Origin: Maritimibacter harenae
GTDB taxonomy: Bacteria > Pseudomonadota > Alphaproteobacteria > Rhodobacterales > Rhodobacteraceae
Assembly (NCBI RefSeq): GCF_009882975.1
Contig: NZ_WTUX01000011.1
Span: 623,073-687,072, forward strand
Direction: 5' to 3'
Length of the DNA: 64,000 nucleotides
Shown: one piece after another, positions 27,813 to 37,543 of the stretch
Layout: each line of letters starts with the position of its first letter
Position numbering within the stretch: the first letter of the stretch is position 1
Position numbers and translations under genes: made by a program
The notes under the pieces: model-generated
What the model saw: the letters and a program-made list of their open reading frames with translations, nothing else
What the model was told of the DNA's origin: nothing
Database searches by the model: none

Positions 27813-28759
27813 GCGCGGCCGAGCTTGGCGTCGCGCGCGGCCTTGAGCCGGGCGAAATCGTCCCCGGCGTGGTAGGAAGAGCGGGTCAGCGGCGTCGCGG
27901 AGACCATCAGGAAGCCCTTGCCGTAGGCCGCGTTCTCGTAGGCCTTGAACTCGTCGGGCGGGACGAAGCGGTCCACCGCGTGGTGCTTGGGCGTCGGCTG
28001 CAGGTATTGCCCGATGGTCAGGAAATCGATGTCGGCGGCGCGCATGTCGTCCATGACCTGCATGACACCCTGCCGGTCTTCGCCCAGGCCCACCATGATG
28101 CCCGACTTCGTGAACATGCCGGGATCGAGCTCCTTCACCCGCTGAAGCAGGCGCAGGGAGTGGAAGTAGCGCGCGCCGGGACGCACAGAGGGGTAGAGAC
28201 CCGGCACGGTCTCGAGGTTGTGGTTGAACACGTCGGGCTTGGCCGCGACCACCGTTTCCAGCGCGTCGGGCGTGGATTTCAGGAAGTCGGGCGTCAGGAT
28301 CTCGATCGTCGTGTCGGGCGCATGGCGACGGATCGCGCGGATCGTCATCGCGAAATGCTCGGCCCCGCCGTCGGCCACGTCGTCGCGGTCTACGCTGGTG
28401 ATGACCACGTGGTTGAGCCCCAGCTTCTTCACCGCGTCGGCCACCCGGCCCGGTTCGAACGCGTCGAGCGCCTCGGGACGGCCGGTGGCCACGTTGCAGA
28501 AGGTGCAGCCGCGCGTGCAGATCTCGCCCATGATCATCATGGTGGCGTGGCCCTGCGACCAGCACTCGCCCACGTTGGGGCAGCCGGCCTCTTCGCAGAC
28601 CGTGGAGAGCTTGTGCTCACGCATGATCTTGTGGGTTTCGGCATACCCCTGCCCGCCCGGCGCGCGCACGCGGATCCAGTCGGGTTTCTTGGGCTGGGCA
28701 TTGTCCGGGCGATGGGCTTTCTCGGGGTGGCGGCTCGCCGGGATTGTCAGGTCACGCAT
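27809..28759 (-). CDS. lipA: Lipoyl synthase
   Basis: A radical-SAM enzyme that inserts two sulfurs into protein-bound octanoyl groups. The 316-residue product has the auxiliary cluster motif [12 protein letters not shown], the radical-SAM motif CTRGCTFC and the C-terminal RSSYHA serine that ligates the auxiliary cluster. The ATG at 28759 has GAGGA about 7 bases upstream. It is the first gene of a pair with the thioesterase. Confidence 0.97.
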   Translation of the reverse strand: MRDLTIPASRHPEKAHRPDNAQPKKPDWIRVRAPGGQGYAETHKIMREHKLSTVCEEAGCPNVGECWSQGHATMMIMGEICTRGCTFCNVATGRPEALDAFEPGRVADAVKKLGLNHVVITSVDRDDVADGGAEHFAMTIRAIRRHAPDTTIEILTPDFLKSTPDALETVVAAKPDVFNHNLETVPGLYPSVRPGARYFHSLRLLQRVKELDPGMFTKSGIMVGLGEDRQGVMQVMDDMRAADIDFLTIGQYLQPTPKHHAVDRFVPPDEFKAYENAAYGKGFLMVSATPLTRSSYHAGDDFARLKAARDAKLGRA

Positions 28760-28992
28760 GATGTCCTCCGTTGCCCATCACATACAGCCTTTCGCCCTTG
28801 TTTGTCACCGCGAAATCATGTCACCCGCCATGCAAGCCGTTCATGGCTGGCGATTTTCTGCGCCCCGCGCCGCCGCACCCGGCCAAGTTGTTGCGCCGCA
28901 GCATTGTCTCCGCCGGCGCGGTATGATTTTAGAACCGTTGTAAACACGGCCGATTCCCGACCGAAAGAATCAACCAAACCCAGGAGATGACC

Positions 28993-29538
28993 ATGAACGT
29001 TGGTGACCGCGTCCCCGCCTGCACCTTCAAGACCCGCGTCCGCGACGAATCCGTCGGCGGCCCGAACCCCTTCCGCTGGCAGGACATGACCTCGGACGAC
29101 TACTTCAAAGGCAAGCGCGTCGTCCTGTTCTCGCTCCCCGGCGCCTTCACGCCGACCTGCTCGACCTACCAGCTGCCCGGCTTCGAAAAGGGCTTTGCCG
29201 ACTTCCAGGCCGAAGGGATCGACGACATCTACTGCATGTCCGTCAACGACAGCTTCGTGATGAACAAGTGGGCCGCCGACCAGGGTCTCGAGAACGTCAA
29301 GGTGATCCCGGACGGCTCCGGTGAGTTCACCAAGGCGATGGGCATGCTCGTGGCCAAGGACAACCTCGGCTTCGGCGCGCGCTCCTGGCGCTATGCCGCC
29401 GTCGTCAACGACGGCGTGATCGAAGCGCTGTTCGTCGAGCCGGGCAAGGACGACAACCACCCGGAAGACCCCTACGGCGAGAGCTCGCCGGAGAACGTGC
29501 TGAAGTGGCTCAAGGAAAACGCGAAGGCGACCGCCTGA
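28993..29538 (+). CDS. Peroxiredoxin (Prx5-type, glutaredoxin/thiol dependent)
   Basis: A 181-residue thiol peroxidase. SLPGAFTPTCSTYQLPGF holds the peroxidatic cysteine with the Pro-Thr-x-x-Cys signature, as in Prx5. The start at 28993 is chosen because AGGAG (28982-28986) lies 6 bases before it; the ATG at 28987 directly touches that site and cannot be used well. A strong terminator follows. It is a single-gene unit; no OxyR site was recognised. Confidence 0.94.
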   Translation: MNVGDRVPACTFKTRVRDESVGGPNPFRWQDMTSDDYFKGKRVVLFSLPGAFTPTCSTYQLPGFEKGFADFQAEGIDDIYCMSVNDSFVMNKWAADQGLENVKVIPDGSGEFTKAMGMLVAKDNLGFGARSWRYAAVVNDGVIEALFVEPGKDDNHPEDPYGESSPENVLKWLKENAKATA

Positions 29539-29562
29539 GCACCGCTCGCATGATGGATCGGG

Positions 29563-29592
29563 AAGGCCGCCTTTGGGCGGCCTTTCTTTTTT
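29563..29592 (+). terminator. Intrinsic terminator of the peroxiredoxin gene
   Basis: AAGGCCGCC (29563-29571) and GGCGGCCTT (29576-29584) form a 9-bp stem with loop TTTG, and a T-rich run ends in six Ts. A nearly identical hairpin in the opposite sense lies at 29623-29648. Confidence 0.9.
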
Positions 29593-29622
29593 GCCGGGCG
29601 TGCGCCCGCTGCCCCCGAAACG

Positions 29623-29648
29623 AAAAGGCCGCCCGAGGGGCGGCCTTT
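29623..29648 (-). terminator. Intrinsic terminator of the DUF4167 gene
   Basis: AAAGGCCGCC (29624-29633) and GGCGGCCTTT (29639-29648) form a 10-bp stem. On the minus strand it ends in CCTTTTCG. It starts 20 bases after the DUF4167 stop. Confidence 0.8.
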
Positions 29649-29668
29649 CGATCAGGTCTGGCGAAGGA

Positions 29669-30304
29669 TCACTCCGCCGCTTCGGTGGTGCCACCGTCGG
29701 GCGTGTCCGCTTGCGGCTTCGCCTCACCCGCATCGTCGGACTTCTTCGCCCGGGGCTTGCGCGGCGCGCGCGGCTTTTTCGCCTTGGGCGCCTCGTCCTC
29801 GGACTTGGAGCCGCTCTCCGGCGTCTCGACGAGACCGCTTTCCGATTCCGTGTCGATCACGTCGGGCTGCGGGGCCGAGCCGGGATCGTCGGAAGACTTC
29901 GACCGATTCTGCTTTTCCTCGCGACGCTGGGCATCGCGATCCTTGCGCGGCGCACCGTCCTGGCCCTGGTCGGACCCGTTGTCGTCACGCTTGTTCTTGT
30001 TGCCACCCTGCTGCTGGCCGCCGCCGCCCTGCTGGTTCTGCTGGCGCTTCGCCTCGGCGTCCTTCTGGGCTTCGCTGAGCAGACGCGCGTAGTGTTCGGC
30101 GTGCTGCTGGAAGTTCTCTCCGGCCACACGGTCGTTGGCCAGGAACGCGTCGCGCGAGAGCTGGGTGTATTTGTCGATGATTTGCTGCGGGGTCCCGCGC
30201 ACCTTGCCTTCCGGCCCCGAAGAATCGAAGACCCGGTTGATGTTGTTCGAAGGCGAGCGGTTACGGTTATTCTTCCCGCGCGAACGTGATTTCGAAGATC
30301 TCAT
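29669..30304 (-). CDS. DUF4167 protein
   Basis: A 211-residue alphaproteobacterial protein. The conserved part is the first 80 residues: a basic start (MRSSKSRSRGKNNRNR), then VFDSSGPEGKVRGTPQQIIDKY and FLANDRVAGENFQQHAEHYARLL. The rest is low complexity, rich in Gln, Gly, Lys and Asp, and probably disordered. The basic start suggests RNA or ribosome contact, which fits its steady place next to prmC-prfA in alphaproteobacteria, but the function is not known to me. 223 bases separate it from prmC. Confidence 0.92.
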   Translation of the reverse strand: MRSSKSRSRGKNNRNRSPSNNINRVFDSSGPEGKVRGTPQQIIDKYTQLSRDAFLANDRVAGENFQQHAEHYARLLSEAQKDAEAKRQQNQQGGGGQQQGGNKNKRDDNGSDQGQDGAPRKDRDAQRREEKQNRSKSSDDPGSAPQPDVIDTESESGLVETPESGSKSEDEAPKAKKPRAPRKPRAKKSDDAGEAKPQADTPDGGTTEAAE

Positions 30305-30527
30305 ATGGTCCTGTATCCAGCCTGTTTCTGGCTCTCGGTCCGCGCAGCTCCTCCGCTGCGACTATGCGGTCCGGCTTTTCGGCTTATCGCACCGAGAGGC
30401 ATACGCTTCATCAGGTGCTAGCCCTGAGTAAACACGCAGATCTGCGCGTGACAAGGGGCATTCGGGTGTTTTTCCATGCTAACCGGGGATTTTTGCCACT
30501 TTGTGGCGCAAAAACCCTGCGAAAAGG

Positions 30528-31367
30528 TTAGGGCGCGGGCGCAACGGCACCGACGACCCTGTCCCTTCCATCCATGTCGGGATGGCAGCGGACATCTTCA
30601 AGACCTGCCGCGGCGAATATGGCCTGGACGTCCGCCCCCTGCCCGTTCCCGATCTCGACCAGAAGCCGGCCGCCCGGCGCGAGGTGGTCGCCCGCACCGG
30701 CAGCGATGACGCGATACGGGTCGAGCCCGTCGCCCCCCGGCGTGAGCGCCATGTGCGGGTCGTGACGCCGCACTTCCGGCGCGAGCCCGGGCATCTCGGC
30801 CTCGGAGATATAGGGCGGGTTGGAGACGATGAGGTCGAAAGTCCCGTGCACCTCGGCGAACCAGTCCGACCGGACGAGCGTCAGCCGGTCCGCCACCCCG
30901 TGCCGCGCCGCGTTTCGCGCCGCGACGTCCAGCGCCGCCTGCGACAGGTCCGTGGCCACGCCACGTGCCTCCGGCCATTCTGCCAGCAGCGTGACGGCGA
31001 GGATGCCGGTCCCCGTGCCCAGGTCCAGAAGCCGCGCGGGCGCCGGGCCCGCCAGCGCCTCCGCGATGAGCGTCTCGGTCTCGGGACGCGGGTCGAGAAC
31101 GTCCGCGGTCACGATGAAATCGCGCCCCCAGAAGCCGCGTTGACCGATGATCTTCGACACGGGTTCGCGTGCCACGCGGCGCTCGAGCGCAGCCTCGAAG
31201 GCCGCCATCTCGGAGGCGCCGACCGCTTCCCCGCGTTCGAGCGACAGGCGCATCACCTCGACCCCGAGCACGTGGGCCAGCAGCAACTGGGCATCGCGCG
31301 CCGCCCCCTCGATCCCGCCTGCACGCAGCCGGGATACGCCCAGGGCCAGCGCGTCGCCGCGCGTCAC
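30528..31367 (-). CDS. prmC: Release factor glutamine methyltransferase PrmC
   Basis: Methylates the Gln of the GGQ motif in release factors RF1 and RF2. The 279-residue product has an N-terminal helical domain (about 1-80), then the SAM site [16 protein letters not shown] and the catalytic NPPY in [11 protein letters not shown]. The start is GTG at 31367, overlapping the prfA stop as GTGA, so the substrate and its modifying enzyme are made from one mRNA. Confidence 0.96.
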   Translation of the reverse strand: MTRGDALALGVSRLRAGGIEGAARDAQLLLAHVLGVEVMRLSLERGEAVGASEMAAFEAALERRVAREPVSKIIGQRGFWGRDFIVTADVLDPRPETETLIAEALAGPAPARLLDLGTGTGILAVTLLAEWPEARGVATDLSQAALDVAARNAARHGVADRLTLVRSDWFAEVHGTFDLIVSNPPYISEAEMPGLAPEVRRHDPHMALTPGGDGLDPYRVIAAGAGDHLAPGGRLLVEIGNGQGADVQAIFAAAGLEDVRCHPDMDGRDRVVGAVAPAP

Positions 31368-32419
31368 GCGTCGAGCTCCGCGAGCTTCGCCGCCTGGTCG
31401 GCTTCGATCAGCGCGTCGATGATTTCGTCGAGATCGCCCGCCATCACGTCCGCGAGCTTGTAGAGCGTCAGGTTGATCCGGTGGTCGGTCATGCGCCCCT
31501 GCGGGAAATTGTAGGTGCGGATGCGTTCGGACCGGTCGCCGGTGCCCACCTGCGCCTTGCGGCTCGCGGCGCGTTCGTCATGGGCGCGCTGGCGTTCGGC
31601 ATCGAAGAGCCGGGTCTTGAGCACCTGCATCGCGATTTCGCGGTTGCGGTGCTGGCTCTTCTCGGAGCTCGTCACCACGATGCCGGTCGGAACGTGGGTG
31701 ATGCGCACCGCGCTGTCCGTGGTGTTCACGTGCTGCCCGCCCGCTCCGGAGGCGCGCATCGTGTCGATGCGGATGTCGGCCGGGTCGATGTGGATGTCGA
31801 CGTCCTCGGCCTCCGGCAGCACCGCCACGGTGGCCGCCGAGGTGTGGATGCGCCCGCCGCTTTCGGTTTCCGGGACGCGCTGGACGCGGTGGACGCCGGA
31901 TTCGTACTTGAGCCGCGCGAAGACGCCGTCGCCGGTGACGCGCGCCACCACTTCCTTGACGCCGCCCACTTCGGTCAGGCTCTGCTCGAGGATGTCGAGC
32001 TTCCAGCCCTTCGTCTCGGCGTAACGCTGGTACATGCGCAGCAGGTCCCCCGCGAAGAGAGAGGCTTCGTCGCCCCCGGTCCCGGGCCGGATCTCGATCA
32101 TCGCCGGACGCGCATCGGCCGCGTCACGGGGCAGAAGCGCCAGGCGCATGGCCTGCTCCATCTGGGGGAGGCGCTCGCGCAGCGCGGGAAGCTCGTCCTC
32201 CGCCAGTTCCCGCATCTCTGGGTCATCGAGCATCGCCTCGGCATCGGCGATGTCGTCGAGCAGTTGGCGGTAGGAGGCGATCTCCTCGACCACCGGCTTC
32301 AGCTCGGCGTATTCGCGTCCGACCTCGGCGATCTCGTCGCCGGACAGCCCCTCGGACATCTTGGCCTCAAGGAACTGGAATCGTTCGGTGATCGCGTTGA
32401 GTTTGTCGAGGGGCACCAT
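31364..32419 (-). CDS. prfA: Peptide chain release factor 1
   Basis: Ends translation at UAA and UAG. The 351-residue product contains the catalytic GGQ in [20 protein letters not shown] and, upstream, the RF1 block [18 protein letters not shown]. The codon-reading loop lies in domain 2. The start is ATG 32419; a TTG at 32437 would add six residues. Coupled with prmC by a 4-base overlap. Confidence 0.97.
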   Translation of the reverse strand: MVPLDKLNAITERFQFLEAKMSEGLSGDEIAEVGREYAELKPVVEEIASYRQLLDDIADAEAMLDDPEMRELAEDELPALRERLPQMEQAMRLALLPRDAADARPAMIEIRPGTGGDEASLFAGDLLRMYQRYAETKGWKLDILEQSLTEVGGVKEVVARVTGDGVFARLKYESGVHRVQRVPETESGGRIHTSAATVAVLPEAEDVDIHIDPADIRIDTMRASGAGGQHVNTTDSAVRITHVPTGIVVTSSEKSQHRNREIAMQVLKTRLFDAERQRAHDERAASRKAQVGTGDRSERIRTYNFPQGRMTDHRINLTLYKLADVMAGDLDEIIDALIEADQAAKLAELDA

Positions 32420-32476
32420 CCGCGTCTCGTCGCCCAAAGCGCGGGCCCGGTCAAGAGGGCACGGCGCCTGCGGCCC

Positions 32477-32899
32477 TCAGCCCTGCGCCTCCAGTCGGTC
32501 GAACCAGCGCGTGACCTTGGCCGCGTTCACGCCCATGTCGCCGCGCCCGAAGACGAGGTGCGACTGCACGTGCAGGTTGCCGTCCTCGACCCAGATCACC
32601 GCGATGTCGGGAAAGGCCCAGAGCTTCGAGCGCGTTACGAAGGCCGCGGGATCTGTCCCCTCGCCCACCCTTTCGGTGCGCGGCGTGGCCGCGGCGATGT
32701 CGAGCATCTTGTCGAACGCCCCCTCGGGCAGCGTGTCGAGCGGGCGCACCACCTTGATCCCGCCCATCGAGGGATGGACGCCCGGCTCGTCCGGCCCCGG
32801 CTTGCCGGTGAGGCGGTCTTCGGGAAGGGGCGAGACACGGACCCATATGCCGAAGACGACGATGAAGGCGACGATGACGGCGATGATCTTGAGAAGCAT
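32477..32899 (-). CDS. DUF1499 protein, membrane-anchored
   Basis: A 140-residue protein with an N-terminal helix (LLKIIAVIVAFIVVFGIWV) and a soluble domain. The blocks LWAFPDIAVIWVEDGNLHVQSHLVFGRGDMGVN and the final KVTRWFDRLE mark DUF1499. The function of the family is not established. GGAGG lies 5 bases before the ATG at 32899. It precedes prfA by 57 bases on the same strand. Confidence 0.85.
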   Translation of the reverse strand: MLLKIIAVIVAFIVVFGIWVRVSPLPEDRLTGKPGPDEPGVHPSMGGIKVVRPLDTLPEGAFDKMLDIAAATPRTERVGEGTDPAAFVTRSKLWAFPDIAVIWVEDGNLHVQSHLVFGRGDMGVNAAKVTRWFDRLEAQG

Positions 32900-33084
32900 G
32901 AGGCCTCCGGACAGTTACGGTTTGGCCGAGGATAGAGGGATTTCAGCGGATGGAAACGGGGGACTGCCGCATATCCCCGTGAGCCGGCTCACGGTTGACC
33001 CGAAGGGGGCATGTATGTCAGGCGCGCGGCGATCAAGATGCACCCCCGGCGCATCCGTGCCGGGCCAAGCCGAAGGAAGGACCC

Positions 33085-33552
33085 ATGGCACTCACCCTGC
33101 GTCGCAACCGCGACGGCGATCTGGCCCCGTTGGCCGCGATGCTGACGGACGCGGAAATCCCGCTGCTCAATCCCAATGCGAAAGTCCCCTTCGACGAGAT
33201 CGAATGGCATCGCAAGTGGCTGGGCGAGCGCGAGGATGTCTCCTTCTACCTCGAGGATGCGGCCGGACGGGACGTCGGGTTCTTCGCGCTCCGTGAAGGC
33301 GCCGGGCCCGAAATGCGCCACCTCACCTACGTCTATCTCGTCGAGGAGGCACGCGGCGGAGCGGCCGCGGAGTTGACGGAACGCATCGAGGAAGCGGCGC
33401 TGGAGCTGGGCGCGCTCACCCTGACATTGAAGGTCGAGCTCGACAACGCGCCGGCACTCAACGCCTATATTTCCGCCGGGTACGAGGAACTGTCGCGCCG
33501 CCAGGGCATGGCCACGATGCGGCTGGACCTCGAAGAGCGGCTGGCGGCCTGA
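33085..33552 (+). CDS. GNAT-family acetyltransferase
   Basis: A 155-residue protein with GNAT layout. The N-terminal LRRNRDGDLAPLAAMLTD fits motif C/D, YVYLVEEARGGAAAELTERIEEA the acetyl-CoA loop region, though the canonical Q/RxxGxG/A is only partly kept (EARGGAA), and LKVELDNAPALNAYISAGYEE motif B. The substrate is unknown. AAGGAAGG lies 5 bases before ATG 33085. It stands alone, convergent with the dioxygenase gene. Confidence 0.82.
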   Translation: MALTLRRNRDGDLAPLAAMLTDAEIPLLNPNAKVPFDEIEWHRKWLGEREDVSFYLEDAAGRDVGFFALREGAGPEMRHLTYVYLVEEARGGAAAELTERIEEAALELGALTLTLKVELDNAPALNAYISAGYEELSRRQGMATMRLDLEERLAA

Positions 33553-33601
33553 ACGGGGCGTCTGCGTCAGCGCCCCGCCCCGGCCGCGCGCCAGCGGCCG
33601 G

Positions 33602-34717
33602 TCAGCCCTGTTCCCGCGCGAGCACGCGGATGCGGCTGTCCCACTCGCCCCGGTCGACGTAGCAGCCGTGCAGGTGGCGAAAGCCGGTGGCGGGATCGAA
33701 CGCCTCGCGGCCATGAAGGACGCGGCGATTGTCGAAGACCACCATCTCCCCGGCGCCGAGCCTCAACGCGATGCCGTAGGCCGGGTCGCGGGTCATTTCC
33801 ATCAACAGCCGATAGGCCCGGTAGAAGGGCGTCATGATGCCGGGGTCCAGGTCGAGAATATCCGCCAGGTGAGCGTTGAAGCAGATCTCGGACACCTCCC
33901 CCCGGGTATCGAGCGCAATGACGGTCTTGCGTGAACGGATGTCGGTATGGCGGTCGTGGAACCGGAAGGGAACGGTCACGGTCGACAGCACCTCGAACGC
34001 CTCCGGATCGCGCGCCCGCAGGTCCCGGGCGACGGCGACCCCATCGCAGAAAGTGGACCCGCCGCCCCGCGCCTCGTTCGCGAGACAGTGCAGGAACTGG
34101 TAGCCCGGCGGCAATTCCTGGTTGGTCAGGTCGGTGTGCAGCGGCAGCGCGTCGGAGGTGTAGGCGAGGTTGTTGGGATCGGGCTTGGACACGACCTCGA
34201 AAGTCAGGCCGAAGTTCGTCTCGCGCAGGTGGCCCACACGGCGCGCGACCGCCAGGCCGGCCTCGGTGGTGTCGGCGAGCCCCGTGACGATGGAAAGCCC
34301 GTAGCGCTTGGTATCGGCCAGCCAGCGCGCCAGCGCCGTATCCGAGGTCGCGATCCCGTCGGCTTCGTGGCGGGGCACGCCCGCACCGCCAAGCTCGGCG
34401 CGCCATGCCACGGGCGCGATGTCCGCCGGGTCATGGCGCCGCTGGCCCGGCCGGTGGGTCTTGATCCAGTCCAGGTCGAAGCGGCTCGGCTCAACCTGGC
34501 CCTCCCACGTGACGAGGAGCGCCTCCGGCGTGACCCGCGCCTCGCGCGGCCTGACGTCGAGCGGCACGGTCGTGAGGTCGAACGTGCGCTCGCCCGTCTT
34601 CGGATGGAACCCCGCAGGGTCGGTGTCGCGCAGCCAGATATAGGGAAAGGCGCCGACGGTCCCGTCGGCCCAACGGATCTCGAGGCCCTCGGCCCCGGTG
34701 GTGAGGGTGGGTTGCAT
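33602..34717 (-). CDS. Gamma-butyrobetaine dioxygenase-like Fe(II)/2-oxoglutarate oxygenase
   Basis: A 371-residue enzyme. Residues about 10-85 form an N-terminal DUF971-like domain (LEIRWADGTVGAFPYIWLRD). The TauD-type double-stranded beta-helix follows with the iron ligands LPLHTDLTNQELPPGYQ (His and Asp) and the distal His with the 2-oxoglutarate-binding Arg near HGCYVDRGEWDSR. The family hydroxylates gamma-butyrobetaine to carnitine or trimethyllysine. No other carnitine gene is next to it, so the substrate is an inference from family. GGAG lies 7 bases before the ATG. Confidence 0.88.
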   Translation of the reverse strand: MQPTLTTGAEGLEIRWADGTVGAFPYIWLRDTDPAGFHPKTGERTFDLTTVPLDVRPREARVTPEALLVTWEGQVEPSRFDLDWIKTHRPGQRRHDPADIAPVAWRAELGGAGVPRHEADGIATSDTALARWLADTKRYGLSIVTGLADTTEAGLAVARRVGHLRETNFGLTFEVVSKPDPNNLAYTSDALPLHTDLTNQELPPGYQFLHCLANEARGGGSTFCDGVAVARDLRARDPEAFEVLSTVTVPFRFHDRHTDIRSRKTVIALDTRGEVSEICFNAHLADILDLDPGIMTPFYRAYRLLMEMTRDPAYGIALRLGAGEMVVFDNRRVLHGREAFDPATGFRHLHGCYVDRGEWDSRIRVLAREQG

Positions 34718-34973
34718 GGATGTCTCCGAAAATGTCTTGAACGGGCGTGACGGGTCAGCCGCCCCGCGGGGGCGGCCACCATTCGTGGGCCTTCGCGTGA
34801 GGATGGCCCGGACATCTTCCCAGGACGGTGCACATGTCTTGCGGTCCCTCGGTTCCCGGATGTCACCAAACCATGCTCACGCCGATCGGCGCAAGCGGGC
34901 ACGCCCCTTGCATTCCGGCCGCGGTTCGCGAGATAGGGCGCACGACCACCTTTCTCCGGGCGAAAGCGTATCG

Positions 34974-35507
34974 ATGGCCGCAATGACACAGACCGATCAC
35001 CTCAAGACCGATTGCTCGAAATGCGCCGCGCTCTGTTGCCTCGCGCTGGCCTTCGACAAGGGCAAGGACTTCGCGTTCGACAAGAACCCCGGGGAACCGT
35101 GCCGCAACCTGTCGGGGCACGATTGTTCCATCCACGACAGGCTGACCCAGGAGGGCTTTCCCGGCTGTGTCGCCTACGATTGCCTGGGTGCCGGCAACCG
35201 GGTCGTGCAGGAGGTGTTCGACGGCCGCTCCTGGCAGAGCGACCCGCGCCTGACGCGCCCGATGATGGAAGCCTTCTCGGCCATGCGGGAGGTGCACAAG
35301 CGCATCGATTTCCTGCGGGCCGCCGCAACCCGGCCGCTGAAAACACACGACGAACAGGCGCGGCAGGACTTCCTCGCCCGCCTCGAACAGGCCCGCTGGA
35401 GCGGCCCGGATCTGAACGACTTCGAGGTGGGCCTGGCGCTGGAGATCGATATCTTCTTCCACACGATCAGGGAATACGTGGACTTCGCCGACCTTGACGA
35501 ATGGTGA
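34974..35507 (+). CDS. Cysteine-cluster protein of unknown function
   Basis: A 177-residue cytosolic protein. The N-terminal part carries ordered cysteine groups: DCSKCAALCCLAL, PCRNLSGHDCSIHDRL and GFPGCVAYDCLGAGN, which look like zinc or iron-sulfur ligands. The same arrangement occurs before pentapeptide repeats in some actinobacterial proteins, but no pentapeptide repeats are present here; the C-terminal half is helical. The start may be ATG 34974 or 34983. It stands alone between divergent and convergent neighbours. No function can be assigned. Confidence 0.75.
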   Translation: MAAMTQTDHLKTDCSKCAALCCLALAFDKGKDFAFDKNPGEPCRNLSGHDCSIHDRLTQEGFPGCVAYDCLGAGNRVVQEVFDGRSWQSDPRLTRPMMEAFSAMREVHKRIDFLRAAATRPLKTHDEQARQDFLARLEQARWSGPDLNDFEVGLALEIDIFFHTIREYVDFADLDEW

Positions 35508-35593
35508 GCATTCGCGCCGGGGTGGTCCACGCCCGGGGCGCAGACCCCCGCGTGAATTTTCCGGTGTGAAGGACGGGTTGCCAGAACCTGCCA

Positions 35594-35639
35594 GCGGGGG
35601 CGCTGCCCCCGCACCCCCGAAGTATTTCCGGAACGATGA
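35594..35639. repeat. Dispersed palindromic element, copy B
   Basis: GCGGGGGC (35594-35601) and GCCCCCGC (35605-35612) form an 8-bp stem, followed by ACCCCCGAAGTATTTCCGG and AACGATGAA. Read in reverse it matches copy A at 4017-4054 in layout and in the AAATA-C-GGGGG core. It lies between two convergent genes, as does copy A. Confidence 0.55.
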
Positions 35640-35648
35640 AAGGGCGCG

Positions 35649-36608
35649 TCAGCGGCGGGTCCAGCCCCACAGGCTGAGGAGTTCGACCGCGACGTGAGCG
35701 GCCGCGACGGCCGTGGTGCCGGCCGGATCGAAGGGGGGCGAGACCTCGACGACGTCGCCGCCGACGATGTTGGCGCCCCTGAGCCCGCGCAGGATGGCGG
35801 CGGCCTGGGCCGAGGTGAGGCCGCCCCAGACCGGCGTGCCGGTGCCCGGCGCATAGGCCGGGTCCAGCGCGTCGATGTCGAAGCTGAGGTAGGCCCGGCG
35901 TTCGCCGACGATGGAATGCACGCGCTCGATCACGGCGCGCGGGCCGTGTTCATGGACCTCGGGCGCCTCGATCACCGTGATGCCGAGCGGGTCCTCGTTC
36001 ACCGTGCGGATGCCGATCTGCACGGAATGCGCGGTGTCGATCAGACCCTCCTGCACGGCCGTGTAGACGAAGGTGCCGTGATCGACGCGGGTCGGGTCGG
36101 GATTTTCCCAGCTGTCGGTGTGGGCGTCGAACTGGATCAGCGCGAGGGGGCCGTGCCTGGCCACGTGCGCGCGCAGGATCGGAAGCGTGATCGAATGATC
36201 GCCGCCCAGCGTCACGACCGCGCAATCCTGGTCGAGGATGCCTGCCACGTGGCTCTCGATACGCTCGCGGATGGTGGCGGGCGCGGCATAGTCGAAGGCC
36301 ATGTCGCCGTAGTCGGCGATCGCGAAGGTCGACATCACGTCGTAGTCCCAGCCGAAGGGCGGCTCCGGCGTCTGGAGCGCGGAGGCCTCGCGGATCGCGC
36401 GGGGACCGAGCCGCGTGCCGGGCCGGTTCGTCACCGCCTGGTCGAAGGGGATGCCGGTCACCGCCACGTCCGCATGGGTCAGGTCCTTGGTGTAGCGGCG
36501 GCGCAGGAAACTGGTCGCGCCCGCGAAGGTGTTCTCGAAGGCGAGCCCCTTCATCTCTTCGCGGGTGAATGCCACGTCCACTTCGTTCTGTGCGTCTTCG
36601 AGCGACAT
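35649..36608 (-). CDS. speB: Agmatinase / ureohydrolase
   Basis: A manganese ureohydrolase of 319 residues that most likely splits agmatine into putrescine and urea. All metal motifs are present: GGDHSIT, DAHTDSW and SFDIDALDP. GGAGG lies 6 bases before the ATG at 36608; earlier in-frame starts run into the promoter zone of mazG. Guanidinobutyrase or another ureohydrolase is possible, since substrate is hard to read in this family. It is divergent from mazG with 106 bases between. Confidence 0.9.
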   Translation of the reverse strand: MSLEDAQNEVDVAFTREEMKGLAFENTFAGATSFLRRRYTKDLTHADVAVTGIPFDQAVTNRPGTRLGPRAIREASALQTPEPPFGWDYDVMSTFAIADYGDMAFDYAAPATIRERIESHVAGILDQDCAVVTLGGDHSITLPILRAHVARHGPLALIQFDAHTDSWENPDPTRVDHGTFVYTAVQEGLIDTAHSVQIGIRTVNEDPLGITVIEAPEVHEHGPRAVIERVHSIVGERRAYLSFDIDALDPAYAPGTGTPVWGGLTSAQAAAILRGLRGANIVGGDVVEVSPPFDPAGTTAVAAAHVAVELLSLWGWTRR

Positions 36609-36714
36609 GATGCCTCCAAGCTGGTTCGCGCCACGTTGCCATCGCCCCACGCGCCCCGCAAGCGCTGGCGGTCGCCGGGGCGCTTTGCTAGGGCTTGGCC
36701 CGAAGGAGAGCGCC

Positions 36715-37542
36715 ATGACCAAGACATCCGACGAGATCGTGCATGACCCCAGGGGCGGCATGCCCCGGCTGATCGAGATCATGCGCCGGCTGCGCGACCC
36801 CGAGACGGGGTGCCCCTGGGACATCGAGCAGGATTTCGGCACCATCGCGCCCTACACGATCGAGGAAGCCTACGAAGTGGCCGACGCGATCGAACGGGAG
36901 GCCTGGGACGAGCTCAAGGGCGAGCTCGGGGATCTCCTGTTCCAGTCGGTGTTTCACGCCCAGATGGCCGACGAGCGTGGCCTGTTCGATTTCGACGACG
37001 TGGCCGACCACATGTCCGACAAGATGGTCGCGCGCCATCCGCATGTCTTCGGCGACGAGAGCCGCGACAAGTCCGCCGACCAGCAGACGCGGGACTGGGA
37101 GACGATCAAGGCCGCCGAGCGGGCCGCGAAGGAACGCGGCGGCGTGCTCGATGACGTGGCGCTGGGCCTGCCCGCGCTCCTGCGCGCGGTGAAGCTTCAG
37201 AAACGCGCGGCACGGGTGGGATTCGACTGGCCCGACATCGCCCCCGTGCTCGACAAGGTGGCCGAGGAGGCGCGCGAGGTGGTCGAGGCGCGCGATCACC
37301 TGAGCCACGAGGCGCTGACCGATGAAATGGGCGACCTGTTCTTCGTGCTGGCCAACGTGGCGCGCCACCTGGGCGTCGACCCCGAGGCCGCGCTGCGCGG
37401 GACCAACGCGAAATTCGTGCGCCGCTTCCGGATGATCGAGGCGGAGCTGGAAAAGCGCGGCAAGCGACCCGAGGACAGCGACCTCGCGGAAATGGACGCG
37501 CTGTGGGATGCAGCGAAGGCTCGCGAGAAGGCCGGAACTTAA
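36715..37542 (+). CDS. mazG: Nucleoside triphosphate pyrophosphohydrolase MazG
   Basis: Removes pyrophosphate from dNTPs and NTPs and keeps damaged nucleotides low. The 275-residue product has two MazG domains: the first with CPWDIEQDF, TIEEAYEVADAIE and ELGDLLFQSVFHAQ, the second with KVAEEAREVVEA and DEMGDLFFVLANVARHLG (the catalytic EExxE and ExxD patterns). GAAGGAGAG lies 5 bases before ATG 36715. The promoter of the next gene begins right at its stop codon. Confidence 0.95.
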   Translation: MTKTSDEIVHDPRGGMPRLIEIMRRLRDPETGCPWDIEQDFGTIAPYTIEEAYEVADAIEREAWDELKGELGDLLFQSVFHAQMADERGLFDFDDVADHMSDKMVARHPHVFGDESRDKSADQQTRDWETIKAAERAAKERGGVLDDVALGLPALLRAVKLQKRAARVGFDWPDIAPVLDKVAEEAREVVEARDHLSHEALTDEMGDLFFVLANVARHLGVDPEAALRGTNAKFVRRFRMIEAELEKRGKRPEDSDLAEMDALWDAAKAREKAGT

Positions 37543-37543
37543 C

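Noticed and set aside
30489-30515. Hairpin TTTTTGCCAC / GTGGCGCAAAAA after prmC
   Set aside because: It has a two-base bulge and, in the direction of prmC transcription, is not followed by a T-run, so I did not call a terminator.
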